Counted from the stretch's first letter, positions 25,113 through 34,023 are shown. The stretch is DNA of 64,000 nucleotides from Olsenella uli (GCF_016900775.1 NZ_JACJKN010000010.1:20952-84951), one strand, 5' to 3'. The notes: generated from the sequence alone by a model not told the origin. Translations and numbers: made by a program.

Positions 25113-26141
25113 CTAGCGCAGCGGGCGCTCCGGGAGGGCATGCATCTCGGGGCGCCAGCCCACCGGCGAGGCCGTCCCGTCGAGCGAGGCCGCGGCCGTC
25201 AGGGCCAGGCCAAAGAGCAGGTCGGACTCGCTCGCCTGAAGCGCCGAGAAGGACGTCTGGCGCATGAGCTCGGAGATGGCAACGGCGCCGCCCAGGATCA
25301 CGGGCGCGCGCTTGGCCTGCAGGCCCGGCAGCTCGGCGCGCTGCTCGACGGTAAGGCCGGCAAGGCGGGCCTCGAGCGCCTCGACCTTCTCGCGCGTGAG
25401 GCTGGCAAGGTGGACGCGCGCGGAGTCATAGGGCTCCAGCTCGGCATCCATGGCCACGAGGCTCGTGACCGTGCCACCGCAGACGACGAGCGCCTCCGGG
25501 GCGCCCGCGACGGCGCGCTCGGAGCCGGCTGCCCAGAGCCCGCCCTCCTCGACGGCCGGGACAAACCCCTCGGCGACGAAGGCGTGGGCGGCAGCCAGGT
25601 CGCCCGCGGTCGGCAGCGGGGCAGCCTGGAGGTACTTCTCGGTCACCCGGCGGCAGCCCACGTCGACCGAGCGCACGTAGGTGAGGTCGAACGCCCCGTC
25701 CTCCCCCAGCGACCCGAGGGCAAGCTCGGTGGAGCCGCCGCCGTTGTCGGCCACGAGGATGCGCCGGCCCCGGAAGTCCTGGGCCACGCCGAGAAACGTC
25801 AGCGAGCCCTCAATCCGGCCGGGGATGACGAGCGGCGAGAGGCCCAGGGACTCGAGCGCAGACGTCATGTCGCGCGAGTTCTCCGCGTCGCGGGCCGCGC
25901 TCGTGAGGGTGCAGCACGCCGCGGGGGCTCCGGCCTCGACGGCCAGGGCCACGTAGCCGCGCACGCAGGAGAAGACGCGCTCGATGGCGTCCGGCCGGAG
26001 CCGTCCCGTGGCGTCGACCCCCTCGCCGAGGTTGCAGATCTCCGAGTGCTTGATGAGGCGGGTCACGCGCCCGCCCTCGACGTCCGCCACGGCGAGGCGG
26101 GCGGTCACGGTCCCGATGTCGATGCAGGCCACGCGCGTCAT
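25113..26141 (-). CDS. Ppx/GppA family phosphatase
   Basis: Exopolyphosphatase / guanosine pentaphosphate phosphatase family, 342 aa, ASKHA fold. Motifs: VACIDIGTVTARLAVADV (phosphate 1), TSAARDAENS, ADNGGGSTELALG (phosphate 2), VDVGCRRVTEKY and VVCGGTVTSLVAMD. Only the two-domain catalytic core is present; the C-terminal HD-like domain of E. coli Ppx is absent. This suits the short actinobacterial paralogues, which can act on polyphosphate or pppGpp; specificity cannot be read here. The start ATG lies two bases past the upstream divIC-like stop codon and uses an AAGGGAGAG site inside that gene, so the two are coupled. Confidence 0.88.
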   Translation of the reverse strand: MTRVACIDIGTVTARLAVADVEGGRVTRLIKHSEICNLGEGVDATGRLRPDAIERVFSCVRGYVALAVEAGAPAACCTLTSAARDAENSRDMTSALESLGLSPLVIPGRIEGSLTFLGVAQDFRGRRILVADNGGGSTELALGSLGEDGAFDLTYVRSVDVGCRRVTEKYLQAAPLPTAGDLAAAHAFVAEGFVPAVEEGGLWAAGSERAVAGAPEALVVCGGTVTSLVAMDAELEPYDSARVHLASLTREKVEALEARLAGLTVEQRAELPGLQAKRAPVILGGAVAISELMRQTSFSALQASESDLLFGLALTAAASLDGTASPVGWRPEMHALPERPLR

Positions 26142-26142
26142 G

Positions 26143-26724
26143 CTACTCTCCCTTGTACTGGAAGACGAGGTCGCCGATGACCACGTACCAGGGGAGCGCC
26201 TCGCCCTCGTTGGCGGGGGCGTCGTCGGACTCCTCCGGCGCGCCCTCGAGCACGACGCCGACCTCGCCCTCGTCCACAAATCCGCGACGGCGCGCCTCGT
26301 CCTCGATGCCCTCGCGGGTCTGGAGGCGGCTGATGTCTCCCTGATACTCCTCGATGCTGGCGTTGAGCCCGTCAAGCGTCTCCTGCTTCACGCCCTGGTC
26401 ACGCCACGCGCGATAGAGGCCCTGCGCCGGCGGGTAGACCGAGACGAGGACGAAGAGCACGACGGCGGCGATGACGATCGGCGCGCGAAGGCGCGAGAGC
26501 AGGCCGGATGCGTCGACCTCCCGCACGCCGCGCAGGAGAGACGGGTCCGACGGACGCCTTCCCGCGTCGCCGCGCGCGGGCGCGCCCTTCTCCGCGCGCC
26601 GACCGGGGGCCCTCCTCGCCACGCCCTGGGCGCGCGAGACGCGCCGGCCGGGCGCGCCCGCGGATGCCGGGCGTGCCCCCATGCCGACTCTCAGGCTGGG
26701 TCTTGTGAGTACTCTCTCGCTCAT
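26143..26724 (-). CDS. FtsB/DivIC-like septum formation protein
   Basis: 193 aa, single-pass membrane protein. A basic, Arg/Pro/Ala-rich cytoplasmic N-terminal region of ~75 residues precedes one membrane helix (APIVIAAVVLFVLVSVYPP), then a coiled-coil-like stretch (QETLDGLNASIEEYQGDISRLQTREGIEDEARRRGFV) of the FtsB/DivIC type and a short acidic tail. By family knowledge it stabilises the divisome with FtsL and FtsQ-type proteins. Followed by ppx in the same transcript. In many genomes mazG lies upstream; here the island inserted between mazG and this gene separates them. Confidence 0.8.
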   Translation of the reverse strand: MSERVLTRPSLRVGMGARPASAGAPGRRVSRAQGVARRAPGRRAEKGAPARGDAGRRPSDPSLLRGVREVDASGLLSRLRAPIVIAAVVLFVLVSVYPPAQGLYRAWRDQGVKQETLDGLNASIEEYQGDISRLQTREGIEDEARRRGFVDEGEVGVVLEGAPEESDDAPANEGEALPWYVVIGDLVFQYKGE

Positions 26725-26781
26725 GCCGCTGCTTCGTTTCTGGTTCGTGTTTGGCTGGGCTGTACGCTGTGTCTGCCTTAG

Positions 26782-26907
26782 TTATACCAGACGGGCGGCG
26801 GCACGGGGGCGCGCTCAGAGGTTCTCCTCCGCCTTCGCACGGCCCCAAAGCTCATTCAGGGCCGCAGCGTCAAGCTCGTCGAGAACAACGCCCAGCTCAC
26901 GGGCCCT
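26782..26907 (-). pseudogene. duplicated mazG 3' end, left copy of the island's direct repeat
   Basis: 124 of 126 bases match 37115-37240. It contains the stop codon and the last ~31 codons of mazG (26815-26907) and ends exactly at the left inverted repeat of the IS1634-family element. It has no start and cannot be expressed as a protein. This is best read as the left copy of a long target-site duplication. Confidence 0.85.
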
Positions 26908-26947
26908 CCCGAGTTTTGCAGCCGTATCGGATAAATAGCGCGCCATC

Positions 26948-26969
26948 GGCCCTGCTAGAGGGCCTTTTT
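26948..26969 (+). terminator. terminator at the left end of the IS1634-family element
   Basis: GGCCCT/AGGGCC stem with a five-base loop followed by TTTTT. It lies upstream of the transposase promoter and would block read-through from outside into the transposase gene. Confidence 0.8.
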
Positions 26970-26970
26970 C

Positions 26971-26998
26971 TTTGTGTCGATCATATGACTATTATACT
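26971..26998 (+). promoter_or_regulatory. candidate transposase promoter
   Basis: TTTGTG (26971-26976), 16-base spacer, TATACT (26993-26998), about 60 bases before the transposase start and just after the IS-internal terminator. Confidence 0.45.
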
Positions 26999-27058
26999 AG
27001 GTGCTTGTCGGTGCATGACATGATGGGACATATTGTTCCCGCAGGTCAGGGGCCGGAT

Positions 27059-28801
27059 ATGTACCTCAGGAAGTCAAAGAAGAAGAACGGGCGCGCGTAC
27101 CTCACGATCGTGGAGGCCTACCGCGACGAGCGCGGCAAGAACATGTCCCGCACCGTCGAGAGCCTCGGCTACGTCGACGACCTGGAGCGCTCCGGGATCG
27201 CCGACCCGATCGGGCACTTCACCGAGGAGTGCGCGAGGCGCAACGAGGCCAGGCGCGCCGGGACCGAGCCGGTGATCGTGAAGATCGGCCCCCTGCAGAG
27301 GATCGACAAGCGCGACGGGGAGGCCCGCGTCGAGCTCGGGGCGGCCGTGGTGGACGCCTACCTCAACCGGGACCTGGGGCTGTGGTCGTTCTTCGAGCGC
27401 AGGAGGACGGCGAGGGGGGTCTCCTTCGACCCCTACCGCGTGCTCGAGCTGCTGGTGTGGGACCGCATAGCCCACCCGTCGTCCAAGAAGGGCGCCTGGG
27501 AGGACAGATCCGCCTTCCCGCGCAAGTGCCCCTTCTCGCTCGGCGACGTCTACCGCGCGCTCACCTACCTCGACGAGAGGCGCGGCGAGCTGGTCGCGCA
27601 CGCGAACGCCTCGCTCGAGGCGGCGCGCGGCCCCCGGGACACCCGCGTGCTCTACCACGACGTCACCAACTTCTTCTTCGAGGTCGAGGGCGAGGACGGC
27701 TTCCGCATGCGCGGGGTCTCCAAGGAGCACCGGCCGAGCCCGATCGTGCAGATGGGGCTGTTCCTCGACGCCGACGGGATCCCGCTGGACTACGCGCTGT
27801 TCCCGGGGAACGCGCCCGACGTCGCGACGCTCGTGCCGGCGATGGAGGGGGCGGGCGTGCGGTTCGGGCCCGACAGCCCGGAGCGGGTCGTCGTGGTCGC
27901 CGACAAGGGCCTCAACGCCTCGGCGAACATCGCCCGCTGCATCCTGGACGGCAGCGGCTACGTCTTCTCGCAGAGCGTGCGCAGGGCGGACGCCGGGCTC
28001 AGGTCCTGGGTGCTGGCCGACGAGGGCTACGCCTCGAACGAGGAGGGGACGTACAAGGTGAAGTCCCGCATCGGCGAGAAGGCGGTCTACGTCACCGGCG
28101 AGGACGGCCGCAGGAAGAGGGTCATGGTGCCCGTCAAGCAGGTGGCGTTCTGGTCCAGGAGGTACGCGGAGAGGAGCCGCGCCGAGCGCGCCAAGGTGGT
28201 GGAGAAGAGCCTGCGCGCGATCGCGCGCGGCGACGCGGCGCGCGCCTACGAGAGGTCGAGCTCGCGCTACGCGAGGCCGGTGCCCGTGGACCCCGAGACC
28301 GGCGAGGTCGGCGCCACCGCCTGGGTCCTCGACGAGGCCCGGATCGCCGAGGACGCCCGCTGCGACGGGTACTACTGCATCGTCACCTCCGAGCAGGACA
28401 TGGCCGACGGGGAGGTCATCGACTGCTACCGGGGCCTGCGGAGGATCGAGGAGTCGTTCCGCGTGGTCAAGGGGGAGGTGGACGCGCGGCCGGTCTACGT
28501 GTCAACCGAGGCGCACATCCGCTCCCACTTCCTCGTGTGCTTCCTGGCGCTGCTCGTCATGCGCCTGATGCAGGCCGACGTCGGGCGGGCGACGGGGTCG
28601 AGGCCCTCGGCCGGCGCGGTGCAGGAGGCGCTCTCGGGCGTCGTTGGGCACCGCCTCGACGGGAACCACTGGATCTTCGACTACCGCACCGACCTGACCG
28701 ACGCGCTCGGCGAGGCGGCAGGCATCGACCTGACGCGCCGGGTCGCGTCCAAGGGCAGGGTGCGCGAGATCATGGCGTCCGTGAGGAAACCGAGGAGCTG
28801 A
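27059..28801 (+). CDS. IS1634-family transposase
   Basis: DDE transposase of the IS4-like superfamily, 580 aa. It begins MYLRKSKKKNGRAYLTIVE, then SLGYVDDLE, both typical of IS1634/IS1549. The catalytic core shows VLYHDVTNFFFE (first Asp), VVVADKGLNAS (second Asp) and YRGLRRIEESFRVVKGE (Glu with the Y-(2)-R-(3)-E-(6)-K signature). The frame is intact with no stop or frameshift, so the element may be active. An ATG at 27059 is used; alternative in-frame Met codons at 27020 or 26972 are closer to the promoter and cannot be excluded. Codon choice is strongly GC-biased like the host. Confidence 0.9.
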   Translation: MYLRKSKKKNGRAYLTIVEAYRDERGKNMSRTVESLGYVDDLERSGIADPIGHFTEECARRNEARRAGTEPVIVKIGPLQRIDKRDGEARVELGAAVVDAYLNRDLGLWSFFERRRTARGVSFDPYRVLELLVWDRIAHPSSKKGAWEDRSAFPRKCPFSLGDVYRALTYLDERRGELVAHANASLEAARGPRDTRVLYHDVTNFFFEVEGEDGFRMRGVSKEHRPSPIVQMGLFLDADGIPLDYALFPGNAPDVATLVPAMEGAGVRFGPDSPERVVVVADKGLNASANIARCILDGSGYVFSQSVRRADAGLRSWVLADEGYASNEEGTYKVKSRIGEKAVYVTGEDGRRKRVMVPVKQVAFWSRRYAERSRAERAKVVEKSLRAIARGDAARAYERSSSRYARPVPVDPETGEVGATAWVLDEARIAEDARCDGYYCIVTSEQDMADGEVIDCYRGLRRIEESFRVVKGEVDARPVYVSTEAHIRSHFLVCFLALLVMRLMQADVGRATGSRPSAGAVQEALSGVVGHRLDGNHWIFDYRTDLTDALGEAAGIDLTRRVASKGRVREIMASVRKPRS

Positions 28802-28834
28802 GGCGTACCACGTCGTGAAAAGTCATCGAGGAGA

Positions 28835-28874
28835 GGGCGGTTCTCCCAGCTAGACGGTGGAGAACCGCCCTTTT
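28835..28874 (+). terminator. terminator at the right end of the IS1634-family element
   Basis: GGGCGGTTCTCC/GGAGAACCGCCC stem (12 bp, 12-nt loop) followed by TTTT, 34 bases after the transposase stop codon. The same hairpin is conserved in the remnant copy at 37010-37114. Confidence 0.9.
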
Positions 28875-28973
28875 CAGCTGCAAAAGTCAGGTTGTACTCC
28901 CACGGCGTTCGCGGCGTGCGGCACCATGTACCGCAGGGCGCCGGTGAGTTCGAGCGACCCGCGCCGCATAGCG

Positions 28974-29004
28974 CAGACGGGCCCGGGAGTCCCGGGCCCG
29001 TCTG
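28974..29004 (-). terminator. 31-bp palindrome downstream of lacB
   Basis: CAGACGGGCCCGGGA / TCCCGGGCCCGTCTG are perfect 15-base arms around one G. It lies 37 bases past the lacB stop on the minus strand; there is no T run but the stem is very stable. Confidence 0.65.
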
Positions 29005-29040
29005 ATGAGGAGGTGCTATGCCACAGGACGCAAGCCCGCA

Positions 29041-29568
29041 CTAGTCGTGATAGCCGCCGCGATCCCACTTCTCGATGAACTCATCGAAGAAGTGCGGATC
29101 GGCCTGAGCCTCGGCGTCGGCCTTGTTGACGGCGTCGATCTTGACCACCAGGGCGTCACGCTCGGGCGTGGACTCGTACTCGGCCTCGAGGAAGGCGAGC
29201 ATGATATCGGCCATGAGGAACTCACCGGTGATCTTGCCGCCGAAGCCGACGACGTTGGCGTTGAGCTCGCGGCGGGCGTACAGGGCGCTCGTCATGTCAC
29301 GGACCAGGGCGCAGCGGGCGCCGGGAACCTTGTTCACCGAGTTGGTGATGCCGATGCCGGTGCCGCAGAGCACGACGCCCAGGTCGGCCTCGCCGGAGGC
29401 CACGGCCTCGCCCACGGCCTTGCCGTAGATGGGGTAGTGGGTGCGGGTGTGGCTGAACGTGCCGCAGTCCAGCACCTCGTAGCCGGCCTCCTCGAGGCGG
29501 TCGTGCAGGTAGGTCTTCTCGTCGGTGACGATGTGGTCGCAGCCGAGGGCGACGATCTTCTTGGTCAT
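29041..29568 (-). CDS. lacB: galactose-6-phosphate isomerase subunit LacB
   Basis: With LacA it converts D-galactose-6-phosphate to D-tagatose-6-phosphate in the tagatose pathway of lactose/galactose use. 175 aa, RpiB/LacAB fold. Motifs: [59 protein letters not shown] (active-site Cys loop) and [17 protein letters not shown]. Stop at 29041, start 29568 with GGGGG-type site 12 bases after lacA. Second gene of the divergent lacA-lacB unit; the downstream tagatose-6-P kinase and aldolase genes (lacC, lacD) are not in the island. Confidence 0.95.
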   Translation of the reverse strand: MTKKIVALGCDHIVTDEKTYLHDRLEEAGYEVLDCGTFSHTRTHYPIYGKAVGEAVASGEADLGVVLCGTGIGITNSVNKVPGARCALVRDMTSALYARRELNANVVGFGGKITGEFLMADIMLAFLEAEYESTPERDALVVKIDAVNKADAEAQADPHFFDEFIEKWDRGGYHD

Positions 29569-29580
29569 TTCTTGTCCCCC

Positions 29581-30009
29581 TTAGGCCATCTTGTTGAGCA
29601 TATCGACGCGGATCTGATGACGGCCGGCGGCGTAGTCGGCCTTCAGGAACTCACGGGCGATCTTCTTGGCGACCTCGGGGCCGACGACGCCGGAGCCCAT
29701 GCAGACCATGCGGGCGTTGTTGTGCTCGCGGGTCATGTAGGCGCTGCGCTCGTCGGAGATGTTGGCGGCAACCATGCCCTTCACGCGGGTGGCGGCGAGG
29801 TAGCTGCCCACGCCGTACTCGTCGAAGCAAAGACCCTGGGAACCCTCGTTCTCAAGCAGGTCCGCGGCGACCGCGCAGGCGGAGTCCACGAAGTCCGCGG
29901 CAGGGGTCTCGGACAGGTCCACGACCTCGTGGCCGTCCTCTATCAGCGTCTCCTTGACGAGTTCCTTGAGCGGCATGCCAGCCGCGTCAGAACCGATGAC
30001 AACCCTCAT
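29581..30009 (-). CDS. lacA: galactose-6-phosphate isomerase subunit LacA
   Basis: 142-aa partner of LacB. Motifs of the RpiB/LacA fold: VVIGSDAAGMPLKELVKETL, LSETPAADFVDSA, and AATRVKGMVAANISDERSAYMTREHNNARMVCMGSG. In LacA the active-site loop lacks the Cys that LacB supplies, as expected for the heteromeric enzyme. Start ATG at 30009 with AAAGGAGGA upstream. Transcribed leftward from an AT-rich intergenic region shared with lacF, so the isomerase and transport genes diverge from one control region. Confidence 0.95.
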   Translation of the reverse strand: MRVVIGSDAAGMPLKELVKETLIEDGHEVVDLSETPAADFVDSACAVAADLLENEGSQGLCFDEYGVGSYLAATRVKGMVAANISDERSAYMTREHNNARMVCMGSGVVGPEVAKKIAREFLKADYAAGRHQIRVDMLNKMA

Positions 30010-30063
30010 GTTGCCCTCCTCCTTTTCCCATGACGCTCACGTTGCGGGTCATTGTGCCTATTC

Positions 30064-30092
30064 ACATTATTCAACATTATCAAACACTTCAA
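30064..30092 (-). promoter_or_regulatory. candidate lacA-lacB promoter
   Basis: On the minus strand TTGAAG (30087-30092), a 17-base spacer and TAATGT (30064-30069), about 55 bases before the lacA start. The whole stretch 30050-30240 is AT-rich and unlike the host chromosome. Confidence 0.5.
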
Positions 30093-30240
30093 TCATGCAA
30101 GAACTATTTCAAACTCACGTAATCTTCGAGGATATTCGTTCGAATCTTGCACTATCCACCGTTTACCGGCCTATTCATACCATCTATCCATCTCCATTCG
30201 TATAGCAAAGTGTTTACTTTTGTTGCTATGCTAGGCTGCG

Positions 30241-30270
30241 TTGTGCCCGGATGCTCTACGCATCTTTTAT
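30241..30270 (+). promoter_or_regulatory. candidate lacF promoter
   Basis: TTGTGC (30241-30246), 18-base spacer, TTTTAT (30265-30270). The LacI-type operator begins 12 bases further on, where it would block transcription start. Confidence 0.4.
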
Positions 30271-30281
30271 TATCCACCAAA

Positions 30282-30297
30282 ATGAGCACGTGCTCAT
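30282..30297. promoter_or_regulatory. LacI-type operator O1
   Basis: Perfect 16-bp palindrome ATGAGCACGTGCTCAT with a central CpG, as expected for LacI/GalR-family regulators. It sits between the lacF promoter and its ribosome-binding site. Two more copies lie in front of lacE. Confidence 0.8.
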
Positions 30298-30315
30298 TTA
30301 GAAAGGAGGAGCCTC

Positions 30316-30654
30316 GTGGCATCTAAAGAAGAAATCTCGATGATCGGTTTTGAAATCATCGCTTACGCGGGGGACGCCCAGACCGACCTGCTCACCGCAT
30401 GCGAGAAGGCCAGCTCCGGTGACATCGCCGGGGCGCGCGAACTCCACGCCTCGGCGAAGCAGGCGCTCATCGACGCCCACGATGTCCAAACCCGGCTGCT
30501 TTCCCAAGAGGCGGGCGGCTGCGAAATGGACGTCACCTTCATCATGGTCCACGCCCAGGACACCCTCATGACCACCATGATGCTCGAGAAGCAGACCCGC
30601 TTCACCATAGACGCCTATGAGCGAATCGCCTCGCTCGAGGCGAAGCTCGCCTAG
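30316..30654 (+). CDS. lacF: PTS lactose-specific EIIA component
   Basis: Phosphocarrier of the lactose phosphotransferase system, 112 aa, a three-helix bundle forming trimers. The phosphorylated His is His79 in FIMVHAQDTLMT; the N-terminal IGFEIIAYAGDAQTDLL and GDIAGARELHASAKQAL are typical of PTS_IIA lac. GTG start with GAAAGGAGG seven bases upstream. It receives phosphate from HPr and passes it to the EIIB domain of LacE encoded 1.4 kb downstream beyond the regulator gene. Confidence 0.95.
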   Translation: MASKEEISMIGFEIIAYAGDAQTDLLTACEKASSGDIAGARELHASAKQALIDAHDVQTRLLSQEAGGCEMDVTFIMVHAQDTLMTTMMLEKQTRFTIDAYERIASLEAKLA

Positions 30655-30763
30655 GCGGGCGCCAAGGTCCTATCGCCCCGGCACGGTCACACACGCTCAC
30701 CCTGGGCTCGCGGCGAATCAAAACACTCCGAGCATCGCCCCAGGGTATGCGAATCCGAGCGCG

Positions 30764-31810
30764 CTACGGTCTCACCGCGACCGTGGCGCGCTCGACTATT
30801 GCACCCGGAAGACGCACCGCCTCGACGCGCTCCTCCCCCGACATCTGGGCGAAGAAGTGGTCGAACGTCCTCTTTCCCCGCTCGCGCAGGTCAAATCGAA
30901 CCGTGGTCAACGTGTTGTGCGGCACCACGCCTTGCAGGGAGTCGTCCACACCCACGACGCTCACGTCCTCGGGCACCCGACGCCCATGGGCCCTCAGGGC
31001 GGTCATCGCCCCCATCGCCATCTGGTCGTTGCCGACGTACAGCGCTGTCATGTCCTTGTCCTGCGCAAGCTTGACGCCAAGCTCATAACCGCTGTCCGCC
31101 GTCCAATCGCCGCGCAGGGGCTCGAGCCGCTCAAGCCCGGCAACGTCGAGGGCGTCGGCCCAGCCGCGCAGGCGGAAGTCGGCCGTGATCGAGCCCTCGG
31201 GTCCGGCGAGGTGCCTGATGTGCGTATGGCCGCGCTCCCGCAGATAGTCGACGACCATGCGCGAGCAGCCGTACTGATCGGAGTCTATCGTCGTGCAACG
31301 AGGATGCTCCTTCATCGAGATGATGATCGTGGGCAGGCCGGGCACGGGCTTGAACTCGTCGAAGTCCTCCACCGCGCGGTTGGTGTTGAAGATCATGCCG
31401 TCAACGGGAAGCTCCGCCAGGCGGCGCGCGACGTTGCGAAGGCGCACCGGCCCCCCCTCGTCGAACTCGACGAGCGTCACCGCGTAGCCGCAATCGCGCG
31501 CCGCGGAGACGATGCCGTCGAGAGTCGCCACGTTGCCGGCGCGGGTGATGTCGAACATGCACAGGCCTATGCAGCCGTACTTCCCGCCGCGCAGGGACCT
31601 GCCGGCGAAGCTTGGGTAGAAGCCGAGCTCATCCATGGCGTCCTCGACGCGCTTGCGTGTCTCCTCGACGACGCACGCCTGATTGTTCACCACGCGCGAG
31701 ACCGTCTGGCGCGAGACGCCCGCCAAGCGCGCGACGTCCGCCATCGACACCGCGCGGGTTCCGCGCCGGCCCGCCGCCGCACCCGTCTCTCCTGCTACCG
31801 ACCGCCCCAC
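30764..31810 (-). CDS. LacI-family transcriptional regulator of the lactose island
   Basis: 348 aa. N-terminal helix-turn-helix MADVARLAGVSRQTVSRVVNN (after a ~20-residue extension), the hinge helix region GFYPSFAGRSLRGGK, then a periplasmic-binding-protein-like effector domain (CIGLCMFDITRAG, TIDSDQYGCSRMVVDYL, VSVVGVDDS). GTG start at 31810 with GAGGGGG upstream; an internal start nearer the HTH is possible. Convergent to lacF and divergent from lacE, flanked on both sides by matching palindromes, so it very likely represses lacF, lacE-lacG and perhaps itself. Classical Gram-positive lac-PTS operons use a DeoR-type LacR instead. Confidence 0.9.
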   Translation of the reverse strand: MGRSVAGETGAAAGRRGTRAVSMADVARLAGVSRQTVSRVVNNQACVVEETRKRVEDAMDELGFYPSFAGRSLRGGKYGCIGLCMFDITRAGNVATLDGIVSAARDCGYAVTLVEFDEGGPVRLRNVARRLAELPVDGMIFNTNRAVEDFDEFKPVPGLPTIIISMKEHPRCTTIDSDQYGCSRMVVDYLRERGHTHIRHLAGPEGSITADFRLRGWADALDVAGLERLEPLRGDWTADSGYELGVKLAQDKDMTALYVGNDQMAMGAMTALRAHGRRVPEDVSVVGVDDSLQGVVPHNTLTTVRFDLRERGKRTFDHFFAQMSGEERVEAVRLPGAIVERATVAVRP

Positions 31811-31948
31811 TCGGGCACCCCCTCGACTTGTTCAAGATGCACTGGCCCACTCTATCATCATCGCCGCCGAGCGGCCAACGCCGCTCACGGACGATTTCAC
31901 GCCCTTCACAGGCCGCCTCACGGCGGCTCGGTCGATCTCGCATGCCGT

Positions 31949-31987
31949 ATGTTAACGTGCTCATTGTAGTTATGGGCACGTGCTCAT
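31949..31987. promoter_or_regulatory. LacI-type operators O2 and O3 before lacE
   Basis: ATGTTAACGTGCTCAT (31949-31964, one half intact) and ATGGGCACGTGCTCAT (31972-31987, one mismatch to a perfect palindrome). Their start-to-start distance of 23 bases places them on nearly the same helix face. They lie between the regulator gene and lacE. Confidence 0.75.
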
Positions 31988-32102
31988 TACGGGATCGCAT
32001 CCGGGCAACAGGCCCGTCATGCAGCCGCCGCCCACCGCAGACACCTGTTTTCAGCTGGCTATTGACATCTGCGGAACAACCTGCCATGTGAACGGAGGAT
32101 CC

Positions 32103-33977
32103 ATGGAAAAACTCATCGCGCTCATCGAGAAGGGAAAGCCCTTCTTCAACGCCATCGCGCGCAACAAGTACCTCAAGGCGATTCGCGACGGCTTCATCTC
32201 CGTCATGCCCATCATCATCGTGTCGAGCGTCTTCCTGCTCGTCAGCGCCGTCCCCAACGTCTGGGGCTTCTACTGGCCCGCAGAGATCAACGACGTGCTC
32301 ATGAAGGCCTACAACTACTCGATGGGCATCGTCGGCATCTGCGCAGCGGCCACCACGGCCAAGCACTTCTGCGATGCGCAAAACCGCGACCTGCCCAAGA
32401 ACAACCAGATCAACTTCATCTCGGTCATGATCGCATCGCTCATCGGTTTTCTGCTGCTCTCCAGCGACGCCATCAGCTTCACGGATAACGGGGTCTCCAT
32501 CTCCGGCCTCGCCAACGGCTACATGGGATCCAAGGGCCTGCTAACCGCCTTTATCTGCGCGTTCGCCACCGGCATCATCTACAAGTTCTTTATCAAGCGC
32601 AACATCACCATCAGGATGCCCGAACAGGTGCCGCCCAATATCTCCCAGACCTTCAAGGACATCATCCCCTTTGGCGTCTGCCTGGTCTTCTTCTGGGGCT
32701 TTGACTTTGCATTCCGCAACATCTTTGGCTTCTGTTTCGCCCAAGGCGTTATCCAGGTGTTCCAGCCGCTCTTCTCCGCGGCAGACGGCTATGTTGGCCT
32801 CGCCATCATCTACGGCGCCATGTCTCTCTTCTGGTTTGTAGGCGTCCACGGCCCCTCCATCATCGAGCCCGCAATCTCCGCCGCCCTCATCTCCAACCTC
32901 GAGCTCAACATGGCCATGTACCAGGCCGGCGAGCACGCAACCGCCGTCCTCACCAAACCGCTTCAGGATTTCGTCGTCGCCATGGGCGGCACTGGTGCCA
33001 CGTTGGTGATCTGCTTCATGTTCGCCTTCCTCGCCAAGTCCAAAGAGATGCGCGCCGTGGGCCGTGCCTCAGCCGTACCGGTTTGCTTTGGCGTCAACGA
33101 ACCGTTCCTCTTCGGCGCGCCCATGGTCTTGAACCCCATCTTCTTCATCCCCTTCATCTTCGCGCCCATCGCCAATATCTGGATCACCAAGTTCTTCATC
33201 GACGTCTTGGGTATGAACGGCTTTATGTTCAGCCTTCCCTGGACCACCCCCGCACCCGTTGGCATCGCCATGGGCCTGGGACTTCAGCCCCTTGCGTTCC
33301 TGCTCATCCCCGCCCTGCTGATTGTCGATTTCCTCATCTATTTCCCCTTCTTCAAGGTATACGACCGCGAGAAGTGCGCTGAAGAAGCCGAGGCCGATCA
33401 GGCTGAGGTCGCCCAGCGCGCCGCCCAAAAGCAGGCTGCCATGAACGCCGCATTCCAGGGCAAGGCCGACACCGCAAGCGTCGCCACCGGTGCCGTCGCC
33501 AAGGCCGCTGCGAGCATGGCAGCAGAGAAAAAGCGTGCCGCCGGCCAGTCTATGGACGAAGAATCTGCGGGCAACACCACCCCCGCTGCATCTGATAACG
33601 CCGTTGCCAGCGCCTCGTCCAGCACCATCGCCGCTGCGAGCGACCCCTATGCAGCGCTCAACGGTCGTCGCGTCCTTGTCCTGTGCCAGGGAGGCGGAAC
33701 CTCCGGCCTGCTCGCCAACGCGCTGGCCAAAGCTGCCCGCGAGCACGGCATCGACCTTGAGACCGCAGCGGACGCTTACGGCAGCCATCTGGACATCATG
33801 CCGGACTTTGACCTTGTTATCCTGGCGCCCCAGGCAGCGTCCTACTTCGACGACCTCAAGGCCGACGGCGAGCGTATGGGCGTTGCCTGCTGCGTCACCC
33901 GCGGCAAGCAGTACATCGACCTCACCCGCGACGGCGAGGCATCGCTGGCATTTGTAGCCCAGCAGTTGGGCCTCTAG
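32103..33977 (+). CDS. lacE: PTS lactose-specific EIICB component
   Basis: Membrane permease and phosphotransfer protein, 624 aa. Residues ~20-430 are the EIIC domain with about ten membrane helices (PIIIVSSVFLLVSAVPNVWGF, LLTAFICAFATGIIYKFF, PFGVCLVFFWGFDFAF and others) and the GVNEPFLFGAP substrate loop. A charged Ala-rich linker of ~110 residues follows (KAAASMAAEKKRAAGQSMD), longer than usual. The EIIB domain has Cys528 in VLVLCQGGGTSGLLANALA, the phosphocysteine. Start chosen at ATG 32103 with GGAGG upstream; the frame extends further up but overlaps the operators. Sequence is visibly less GC-biased than host genes. Confidence 0.95.
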   Translation: MEKLIALIEKGKPFFNAIARNKYLKAIRDGFISVMPIIIVSSVFLLVSAVPNVWGFYWPAEINDVLMKAYNYSMGIVGICAAATTAKHFCDAQNRDLPKNNQINFISVMIASLIGFLLLSSDAISFTDNGVSISGLANGYMGSKGLLTAFICAFATGIIYKFFIKRNITIRMPEQVPPNISQTFKDIIPFGVCLVFFWGFDFAFRNIFGFCFAQGVIQVFQPLFSAADGYVGLAIIYGAMSLFWFVGVHGPSIIEPAISAALISNLELNMAMYQAGEHATAVLTKPLQDFVVAMGGTGATLVICFMFAFLAKSKEMRAVGRASAVPVCFGVNEPFLFGAPMVLNPIFFIPFIFAPIANIWITKFFIDVLGMNGFMFSLPWTTPAPVGIAMGLGLQPLAFLLIPALLIVDFLIYFPFFKVYDREKCAEEAEADQAEVAQRAAQKQAAMNAAFQGKADTASVATGAVAKAAASMAAEKKRAAGQSMDEESAGNTTPAASDNAVASASSSTIAAASDPYAALNGRRVLVLCQGGGTSGLLANALAKAAREHGIDLETAADAYGSHLDIMPDFDLVILAPQAASYFDDLKADGERMGVACCVTRGKQYIDLTRDGEASLAFVAQQLGL

Positions 33978-34023
33978 ATCCCTGCACGTGCGACGGCGCG
34001 CTCGAATAGAGCCCCCCATTTCC

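Larger units (their letters stand above)
26908..28891 (+). mobile_element. IS1634-family insertion sequence, intact
   Basis: A 1,984-bp element with terminal inverted repeats CCCGAGTTTTGCAGC (26908-26922) and, at the right end, the complement of CCTGACTTTTGCAGC (28877-28891), 13 of 15 matching. One transposase gene is read rightward, with a terminator at each end. The family is known for long, variable target duplications, which fits the 126-bp direct repeats flanking the whole island. A remnant of a second copy is present at 37010-37114. Confidence 0.88.

Noticed and set aside
26815..26907. Independent second mazG gene
   Set aside because: Only the last ~31 codons are present, with no start; it is part of the 126-bp direct repeat.
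29018..29044. Tiny plus-strand frame behind GAGGAGGTG near lacB
   Set aside because: It would encode eight residues only and runs into the end of lacB; more likely a leftover of a removed gene.
30699..30746. Terminator between lacF and the LacI-type regulator
   Set aside because: ACCCTGGG/CCCAGGGT arms are only eight bases with a loop of about 30 bases and no T run, so I did not list it as a feature.
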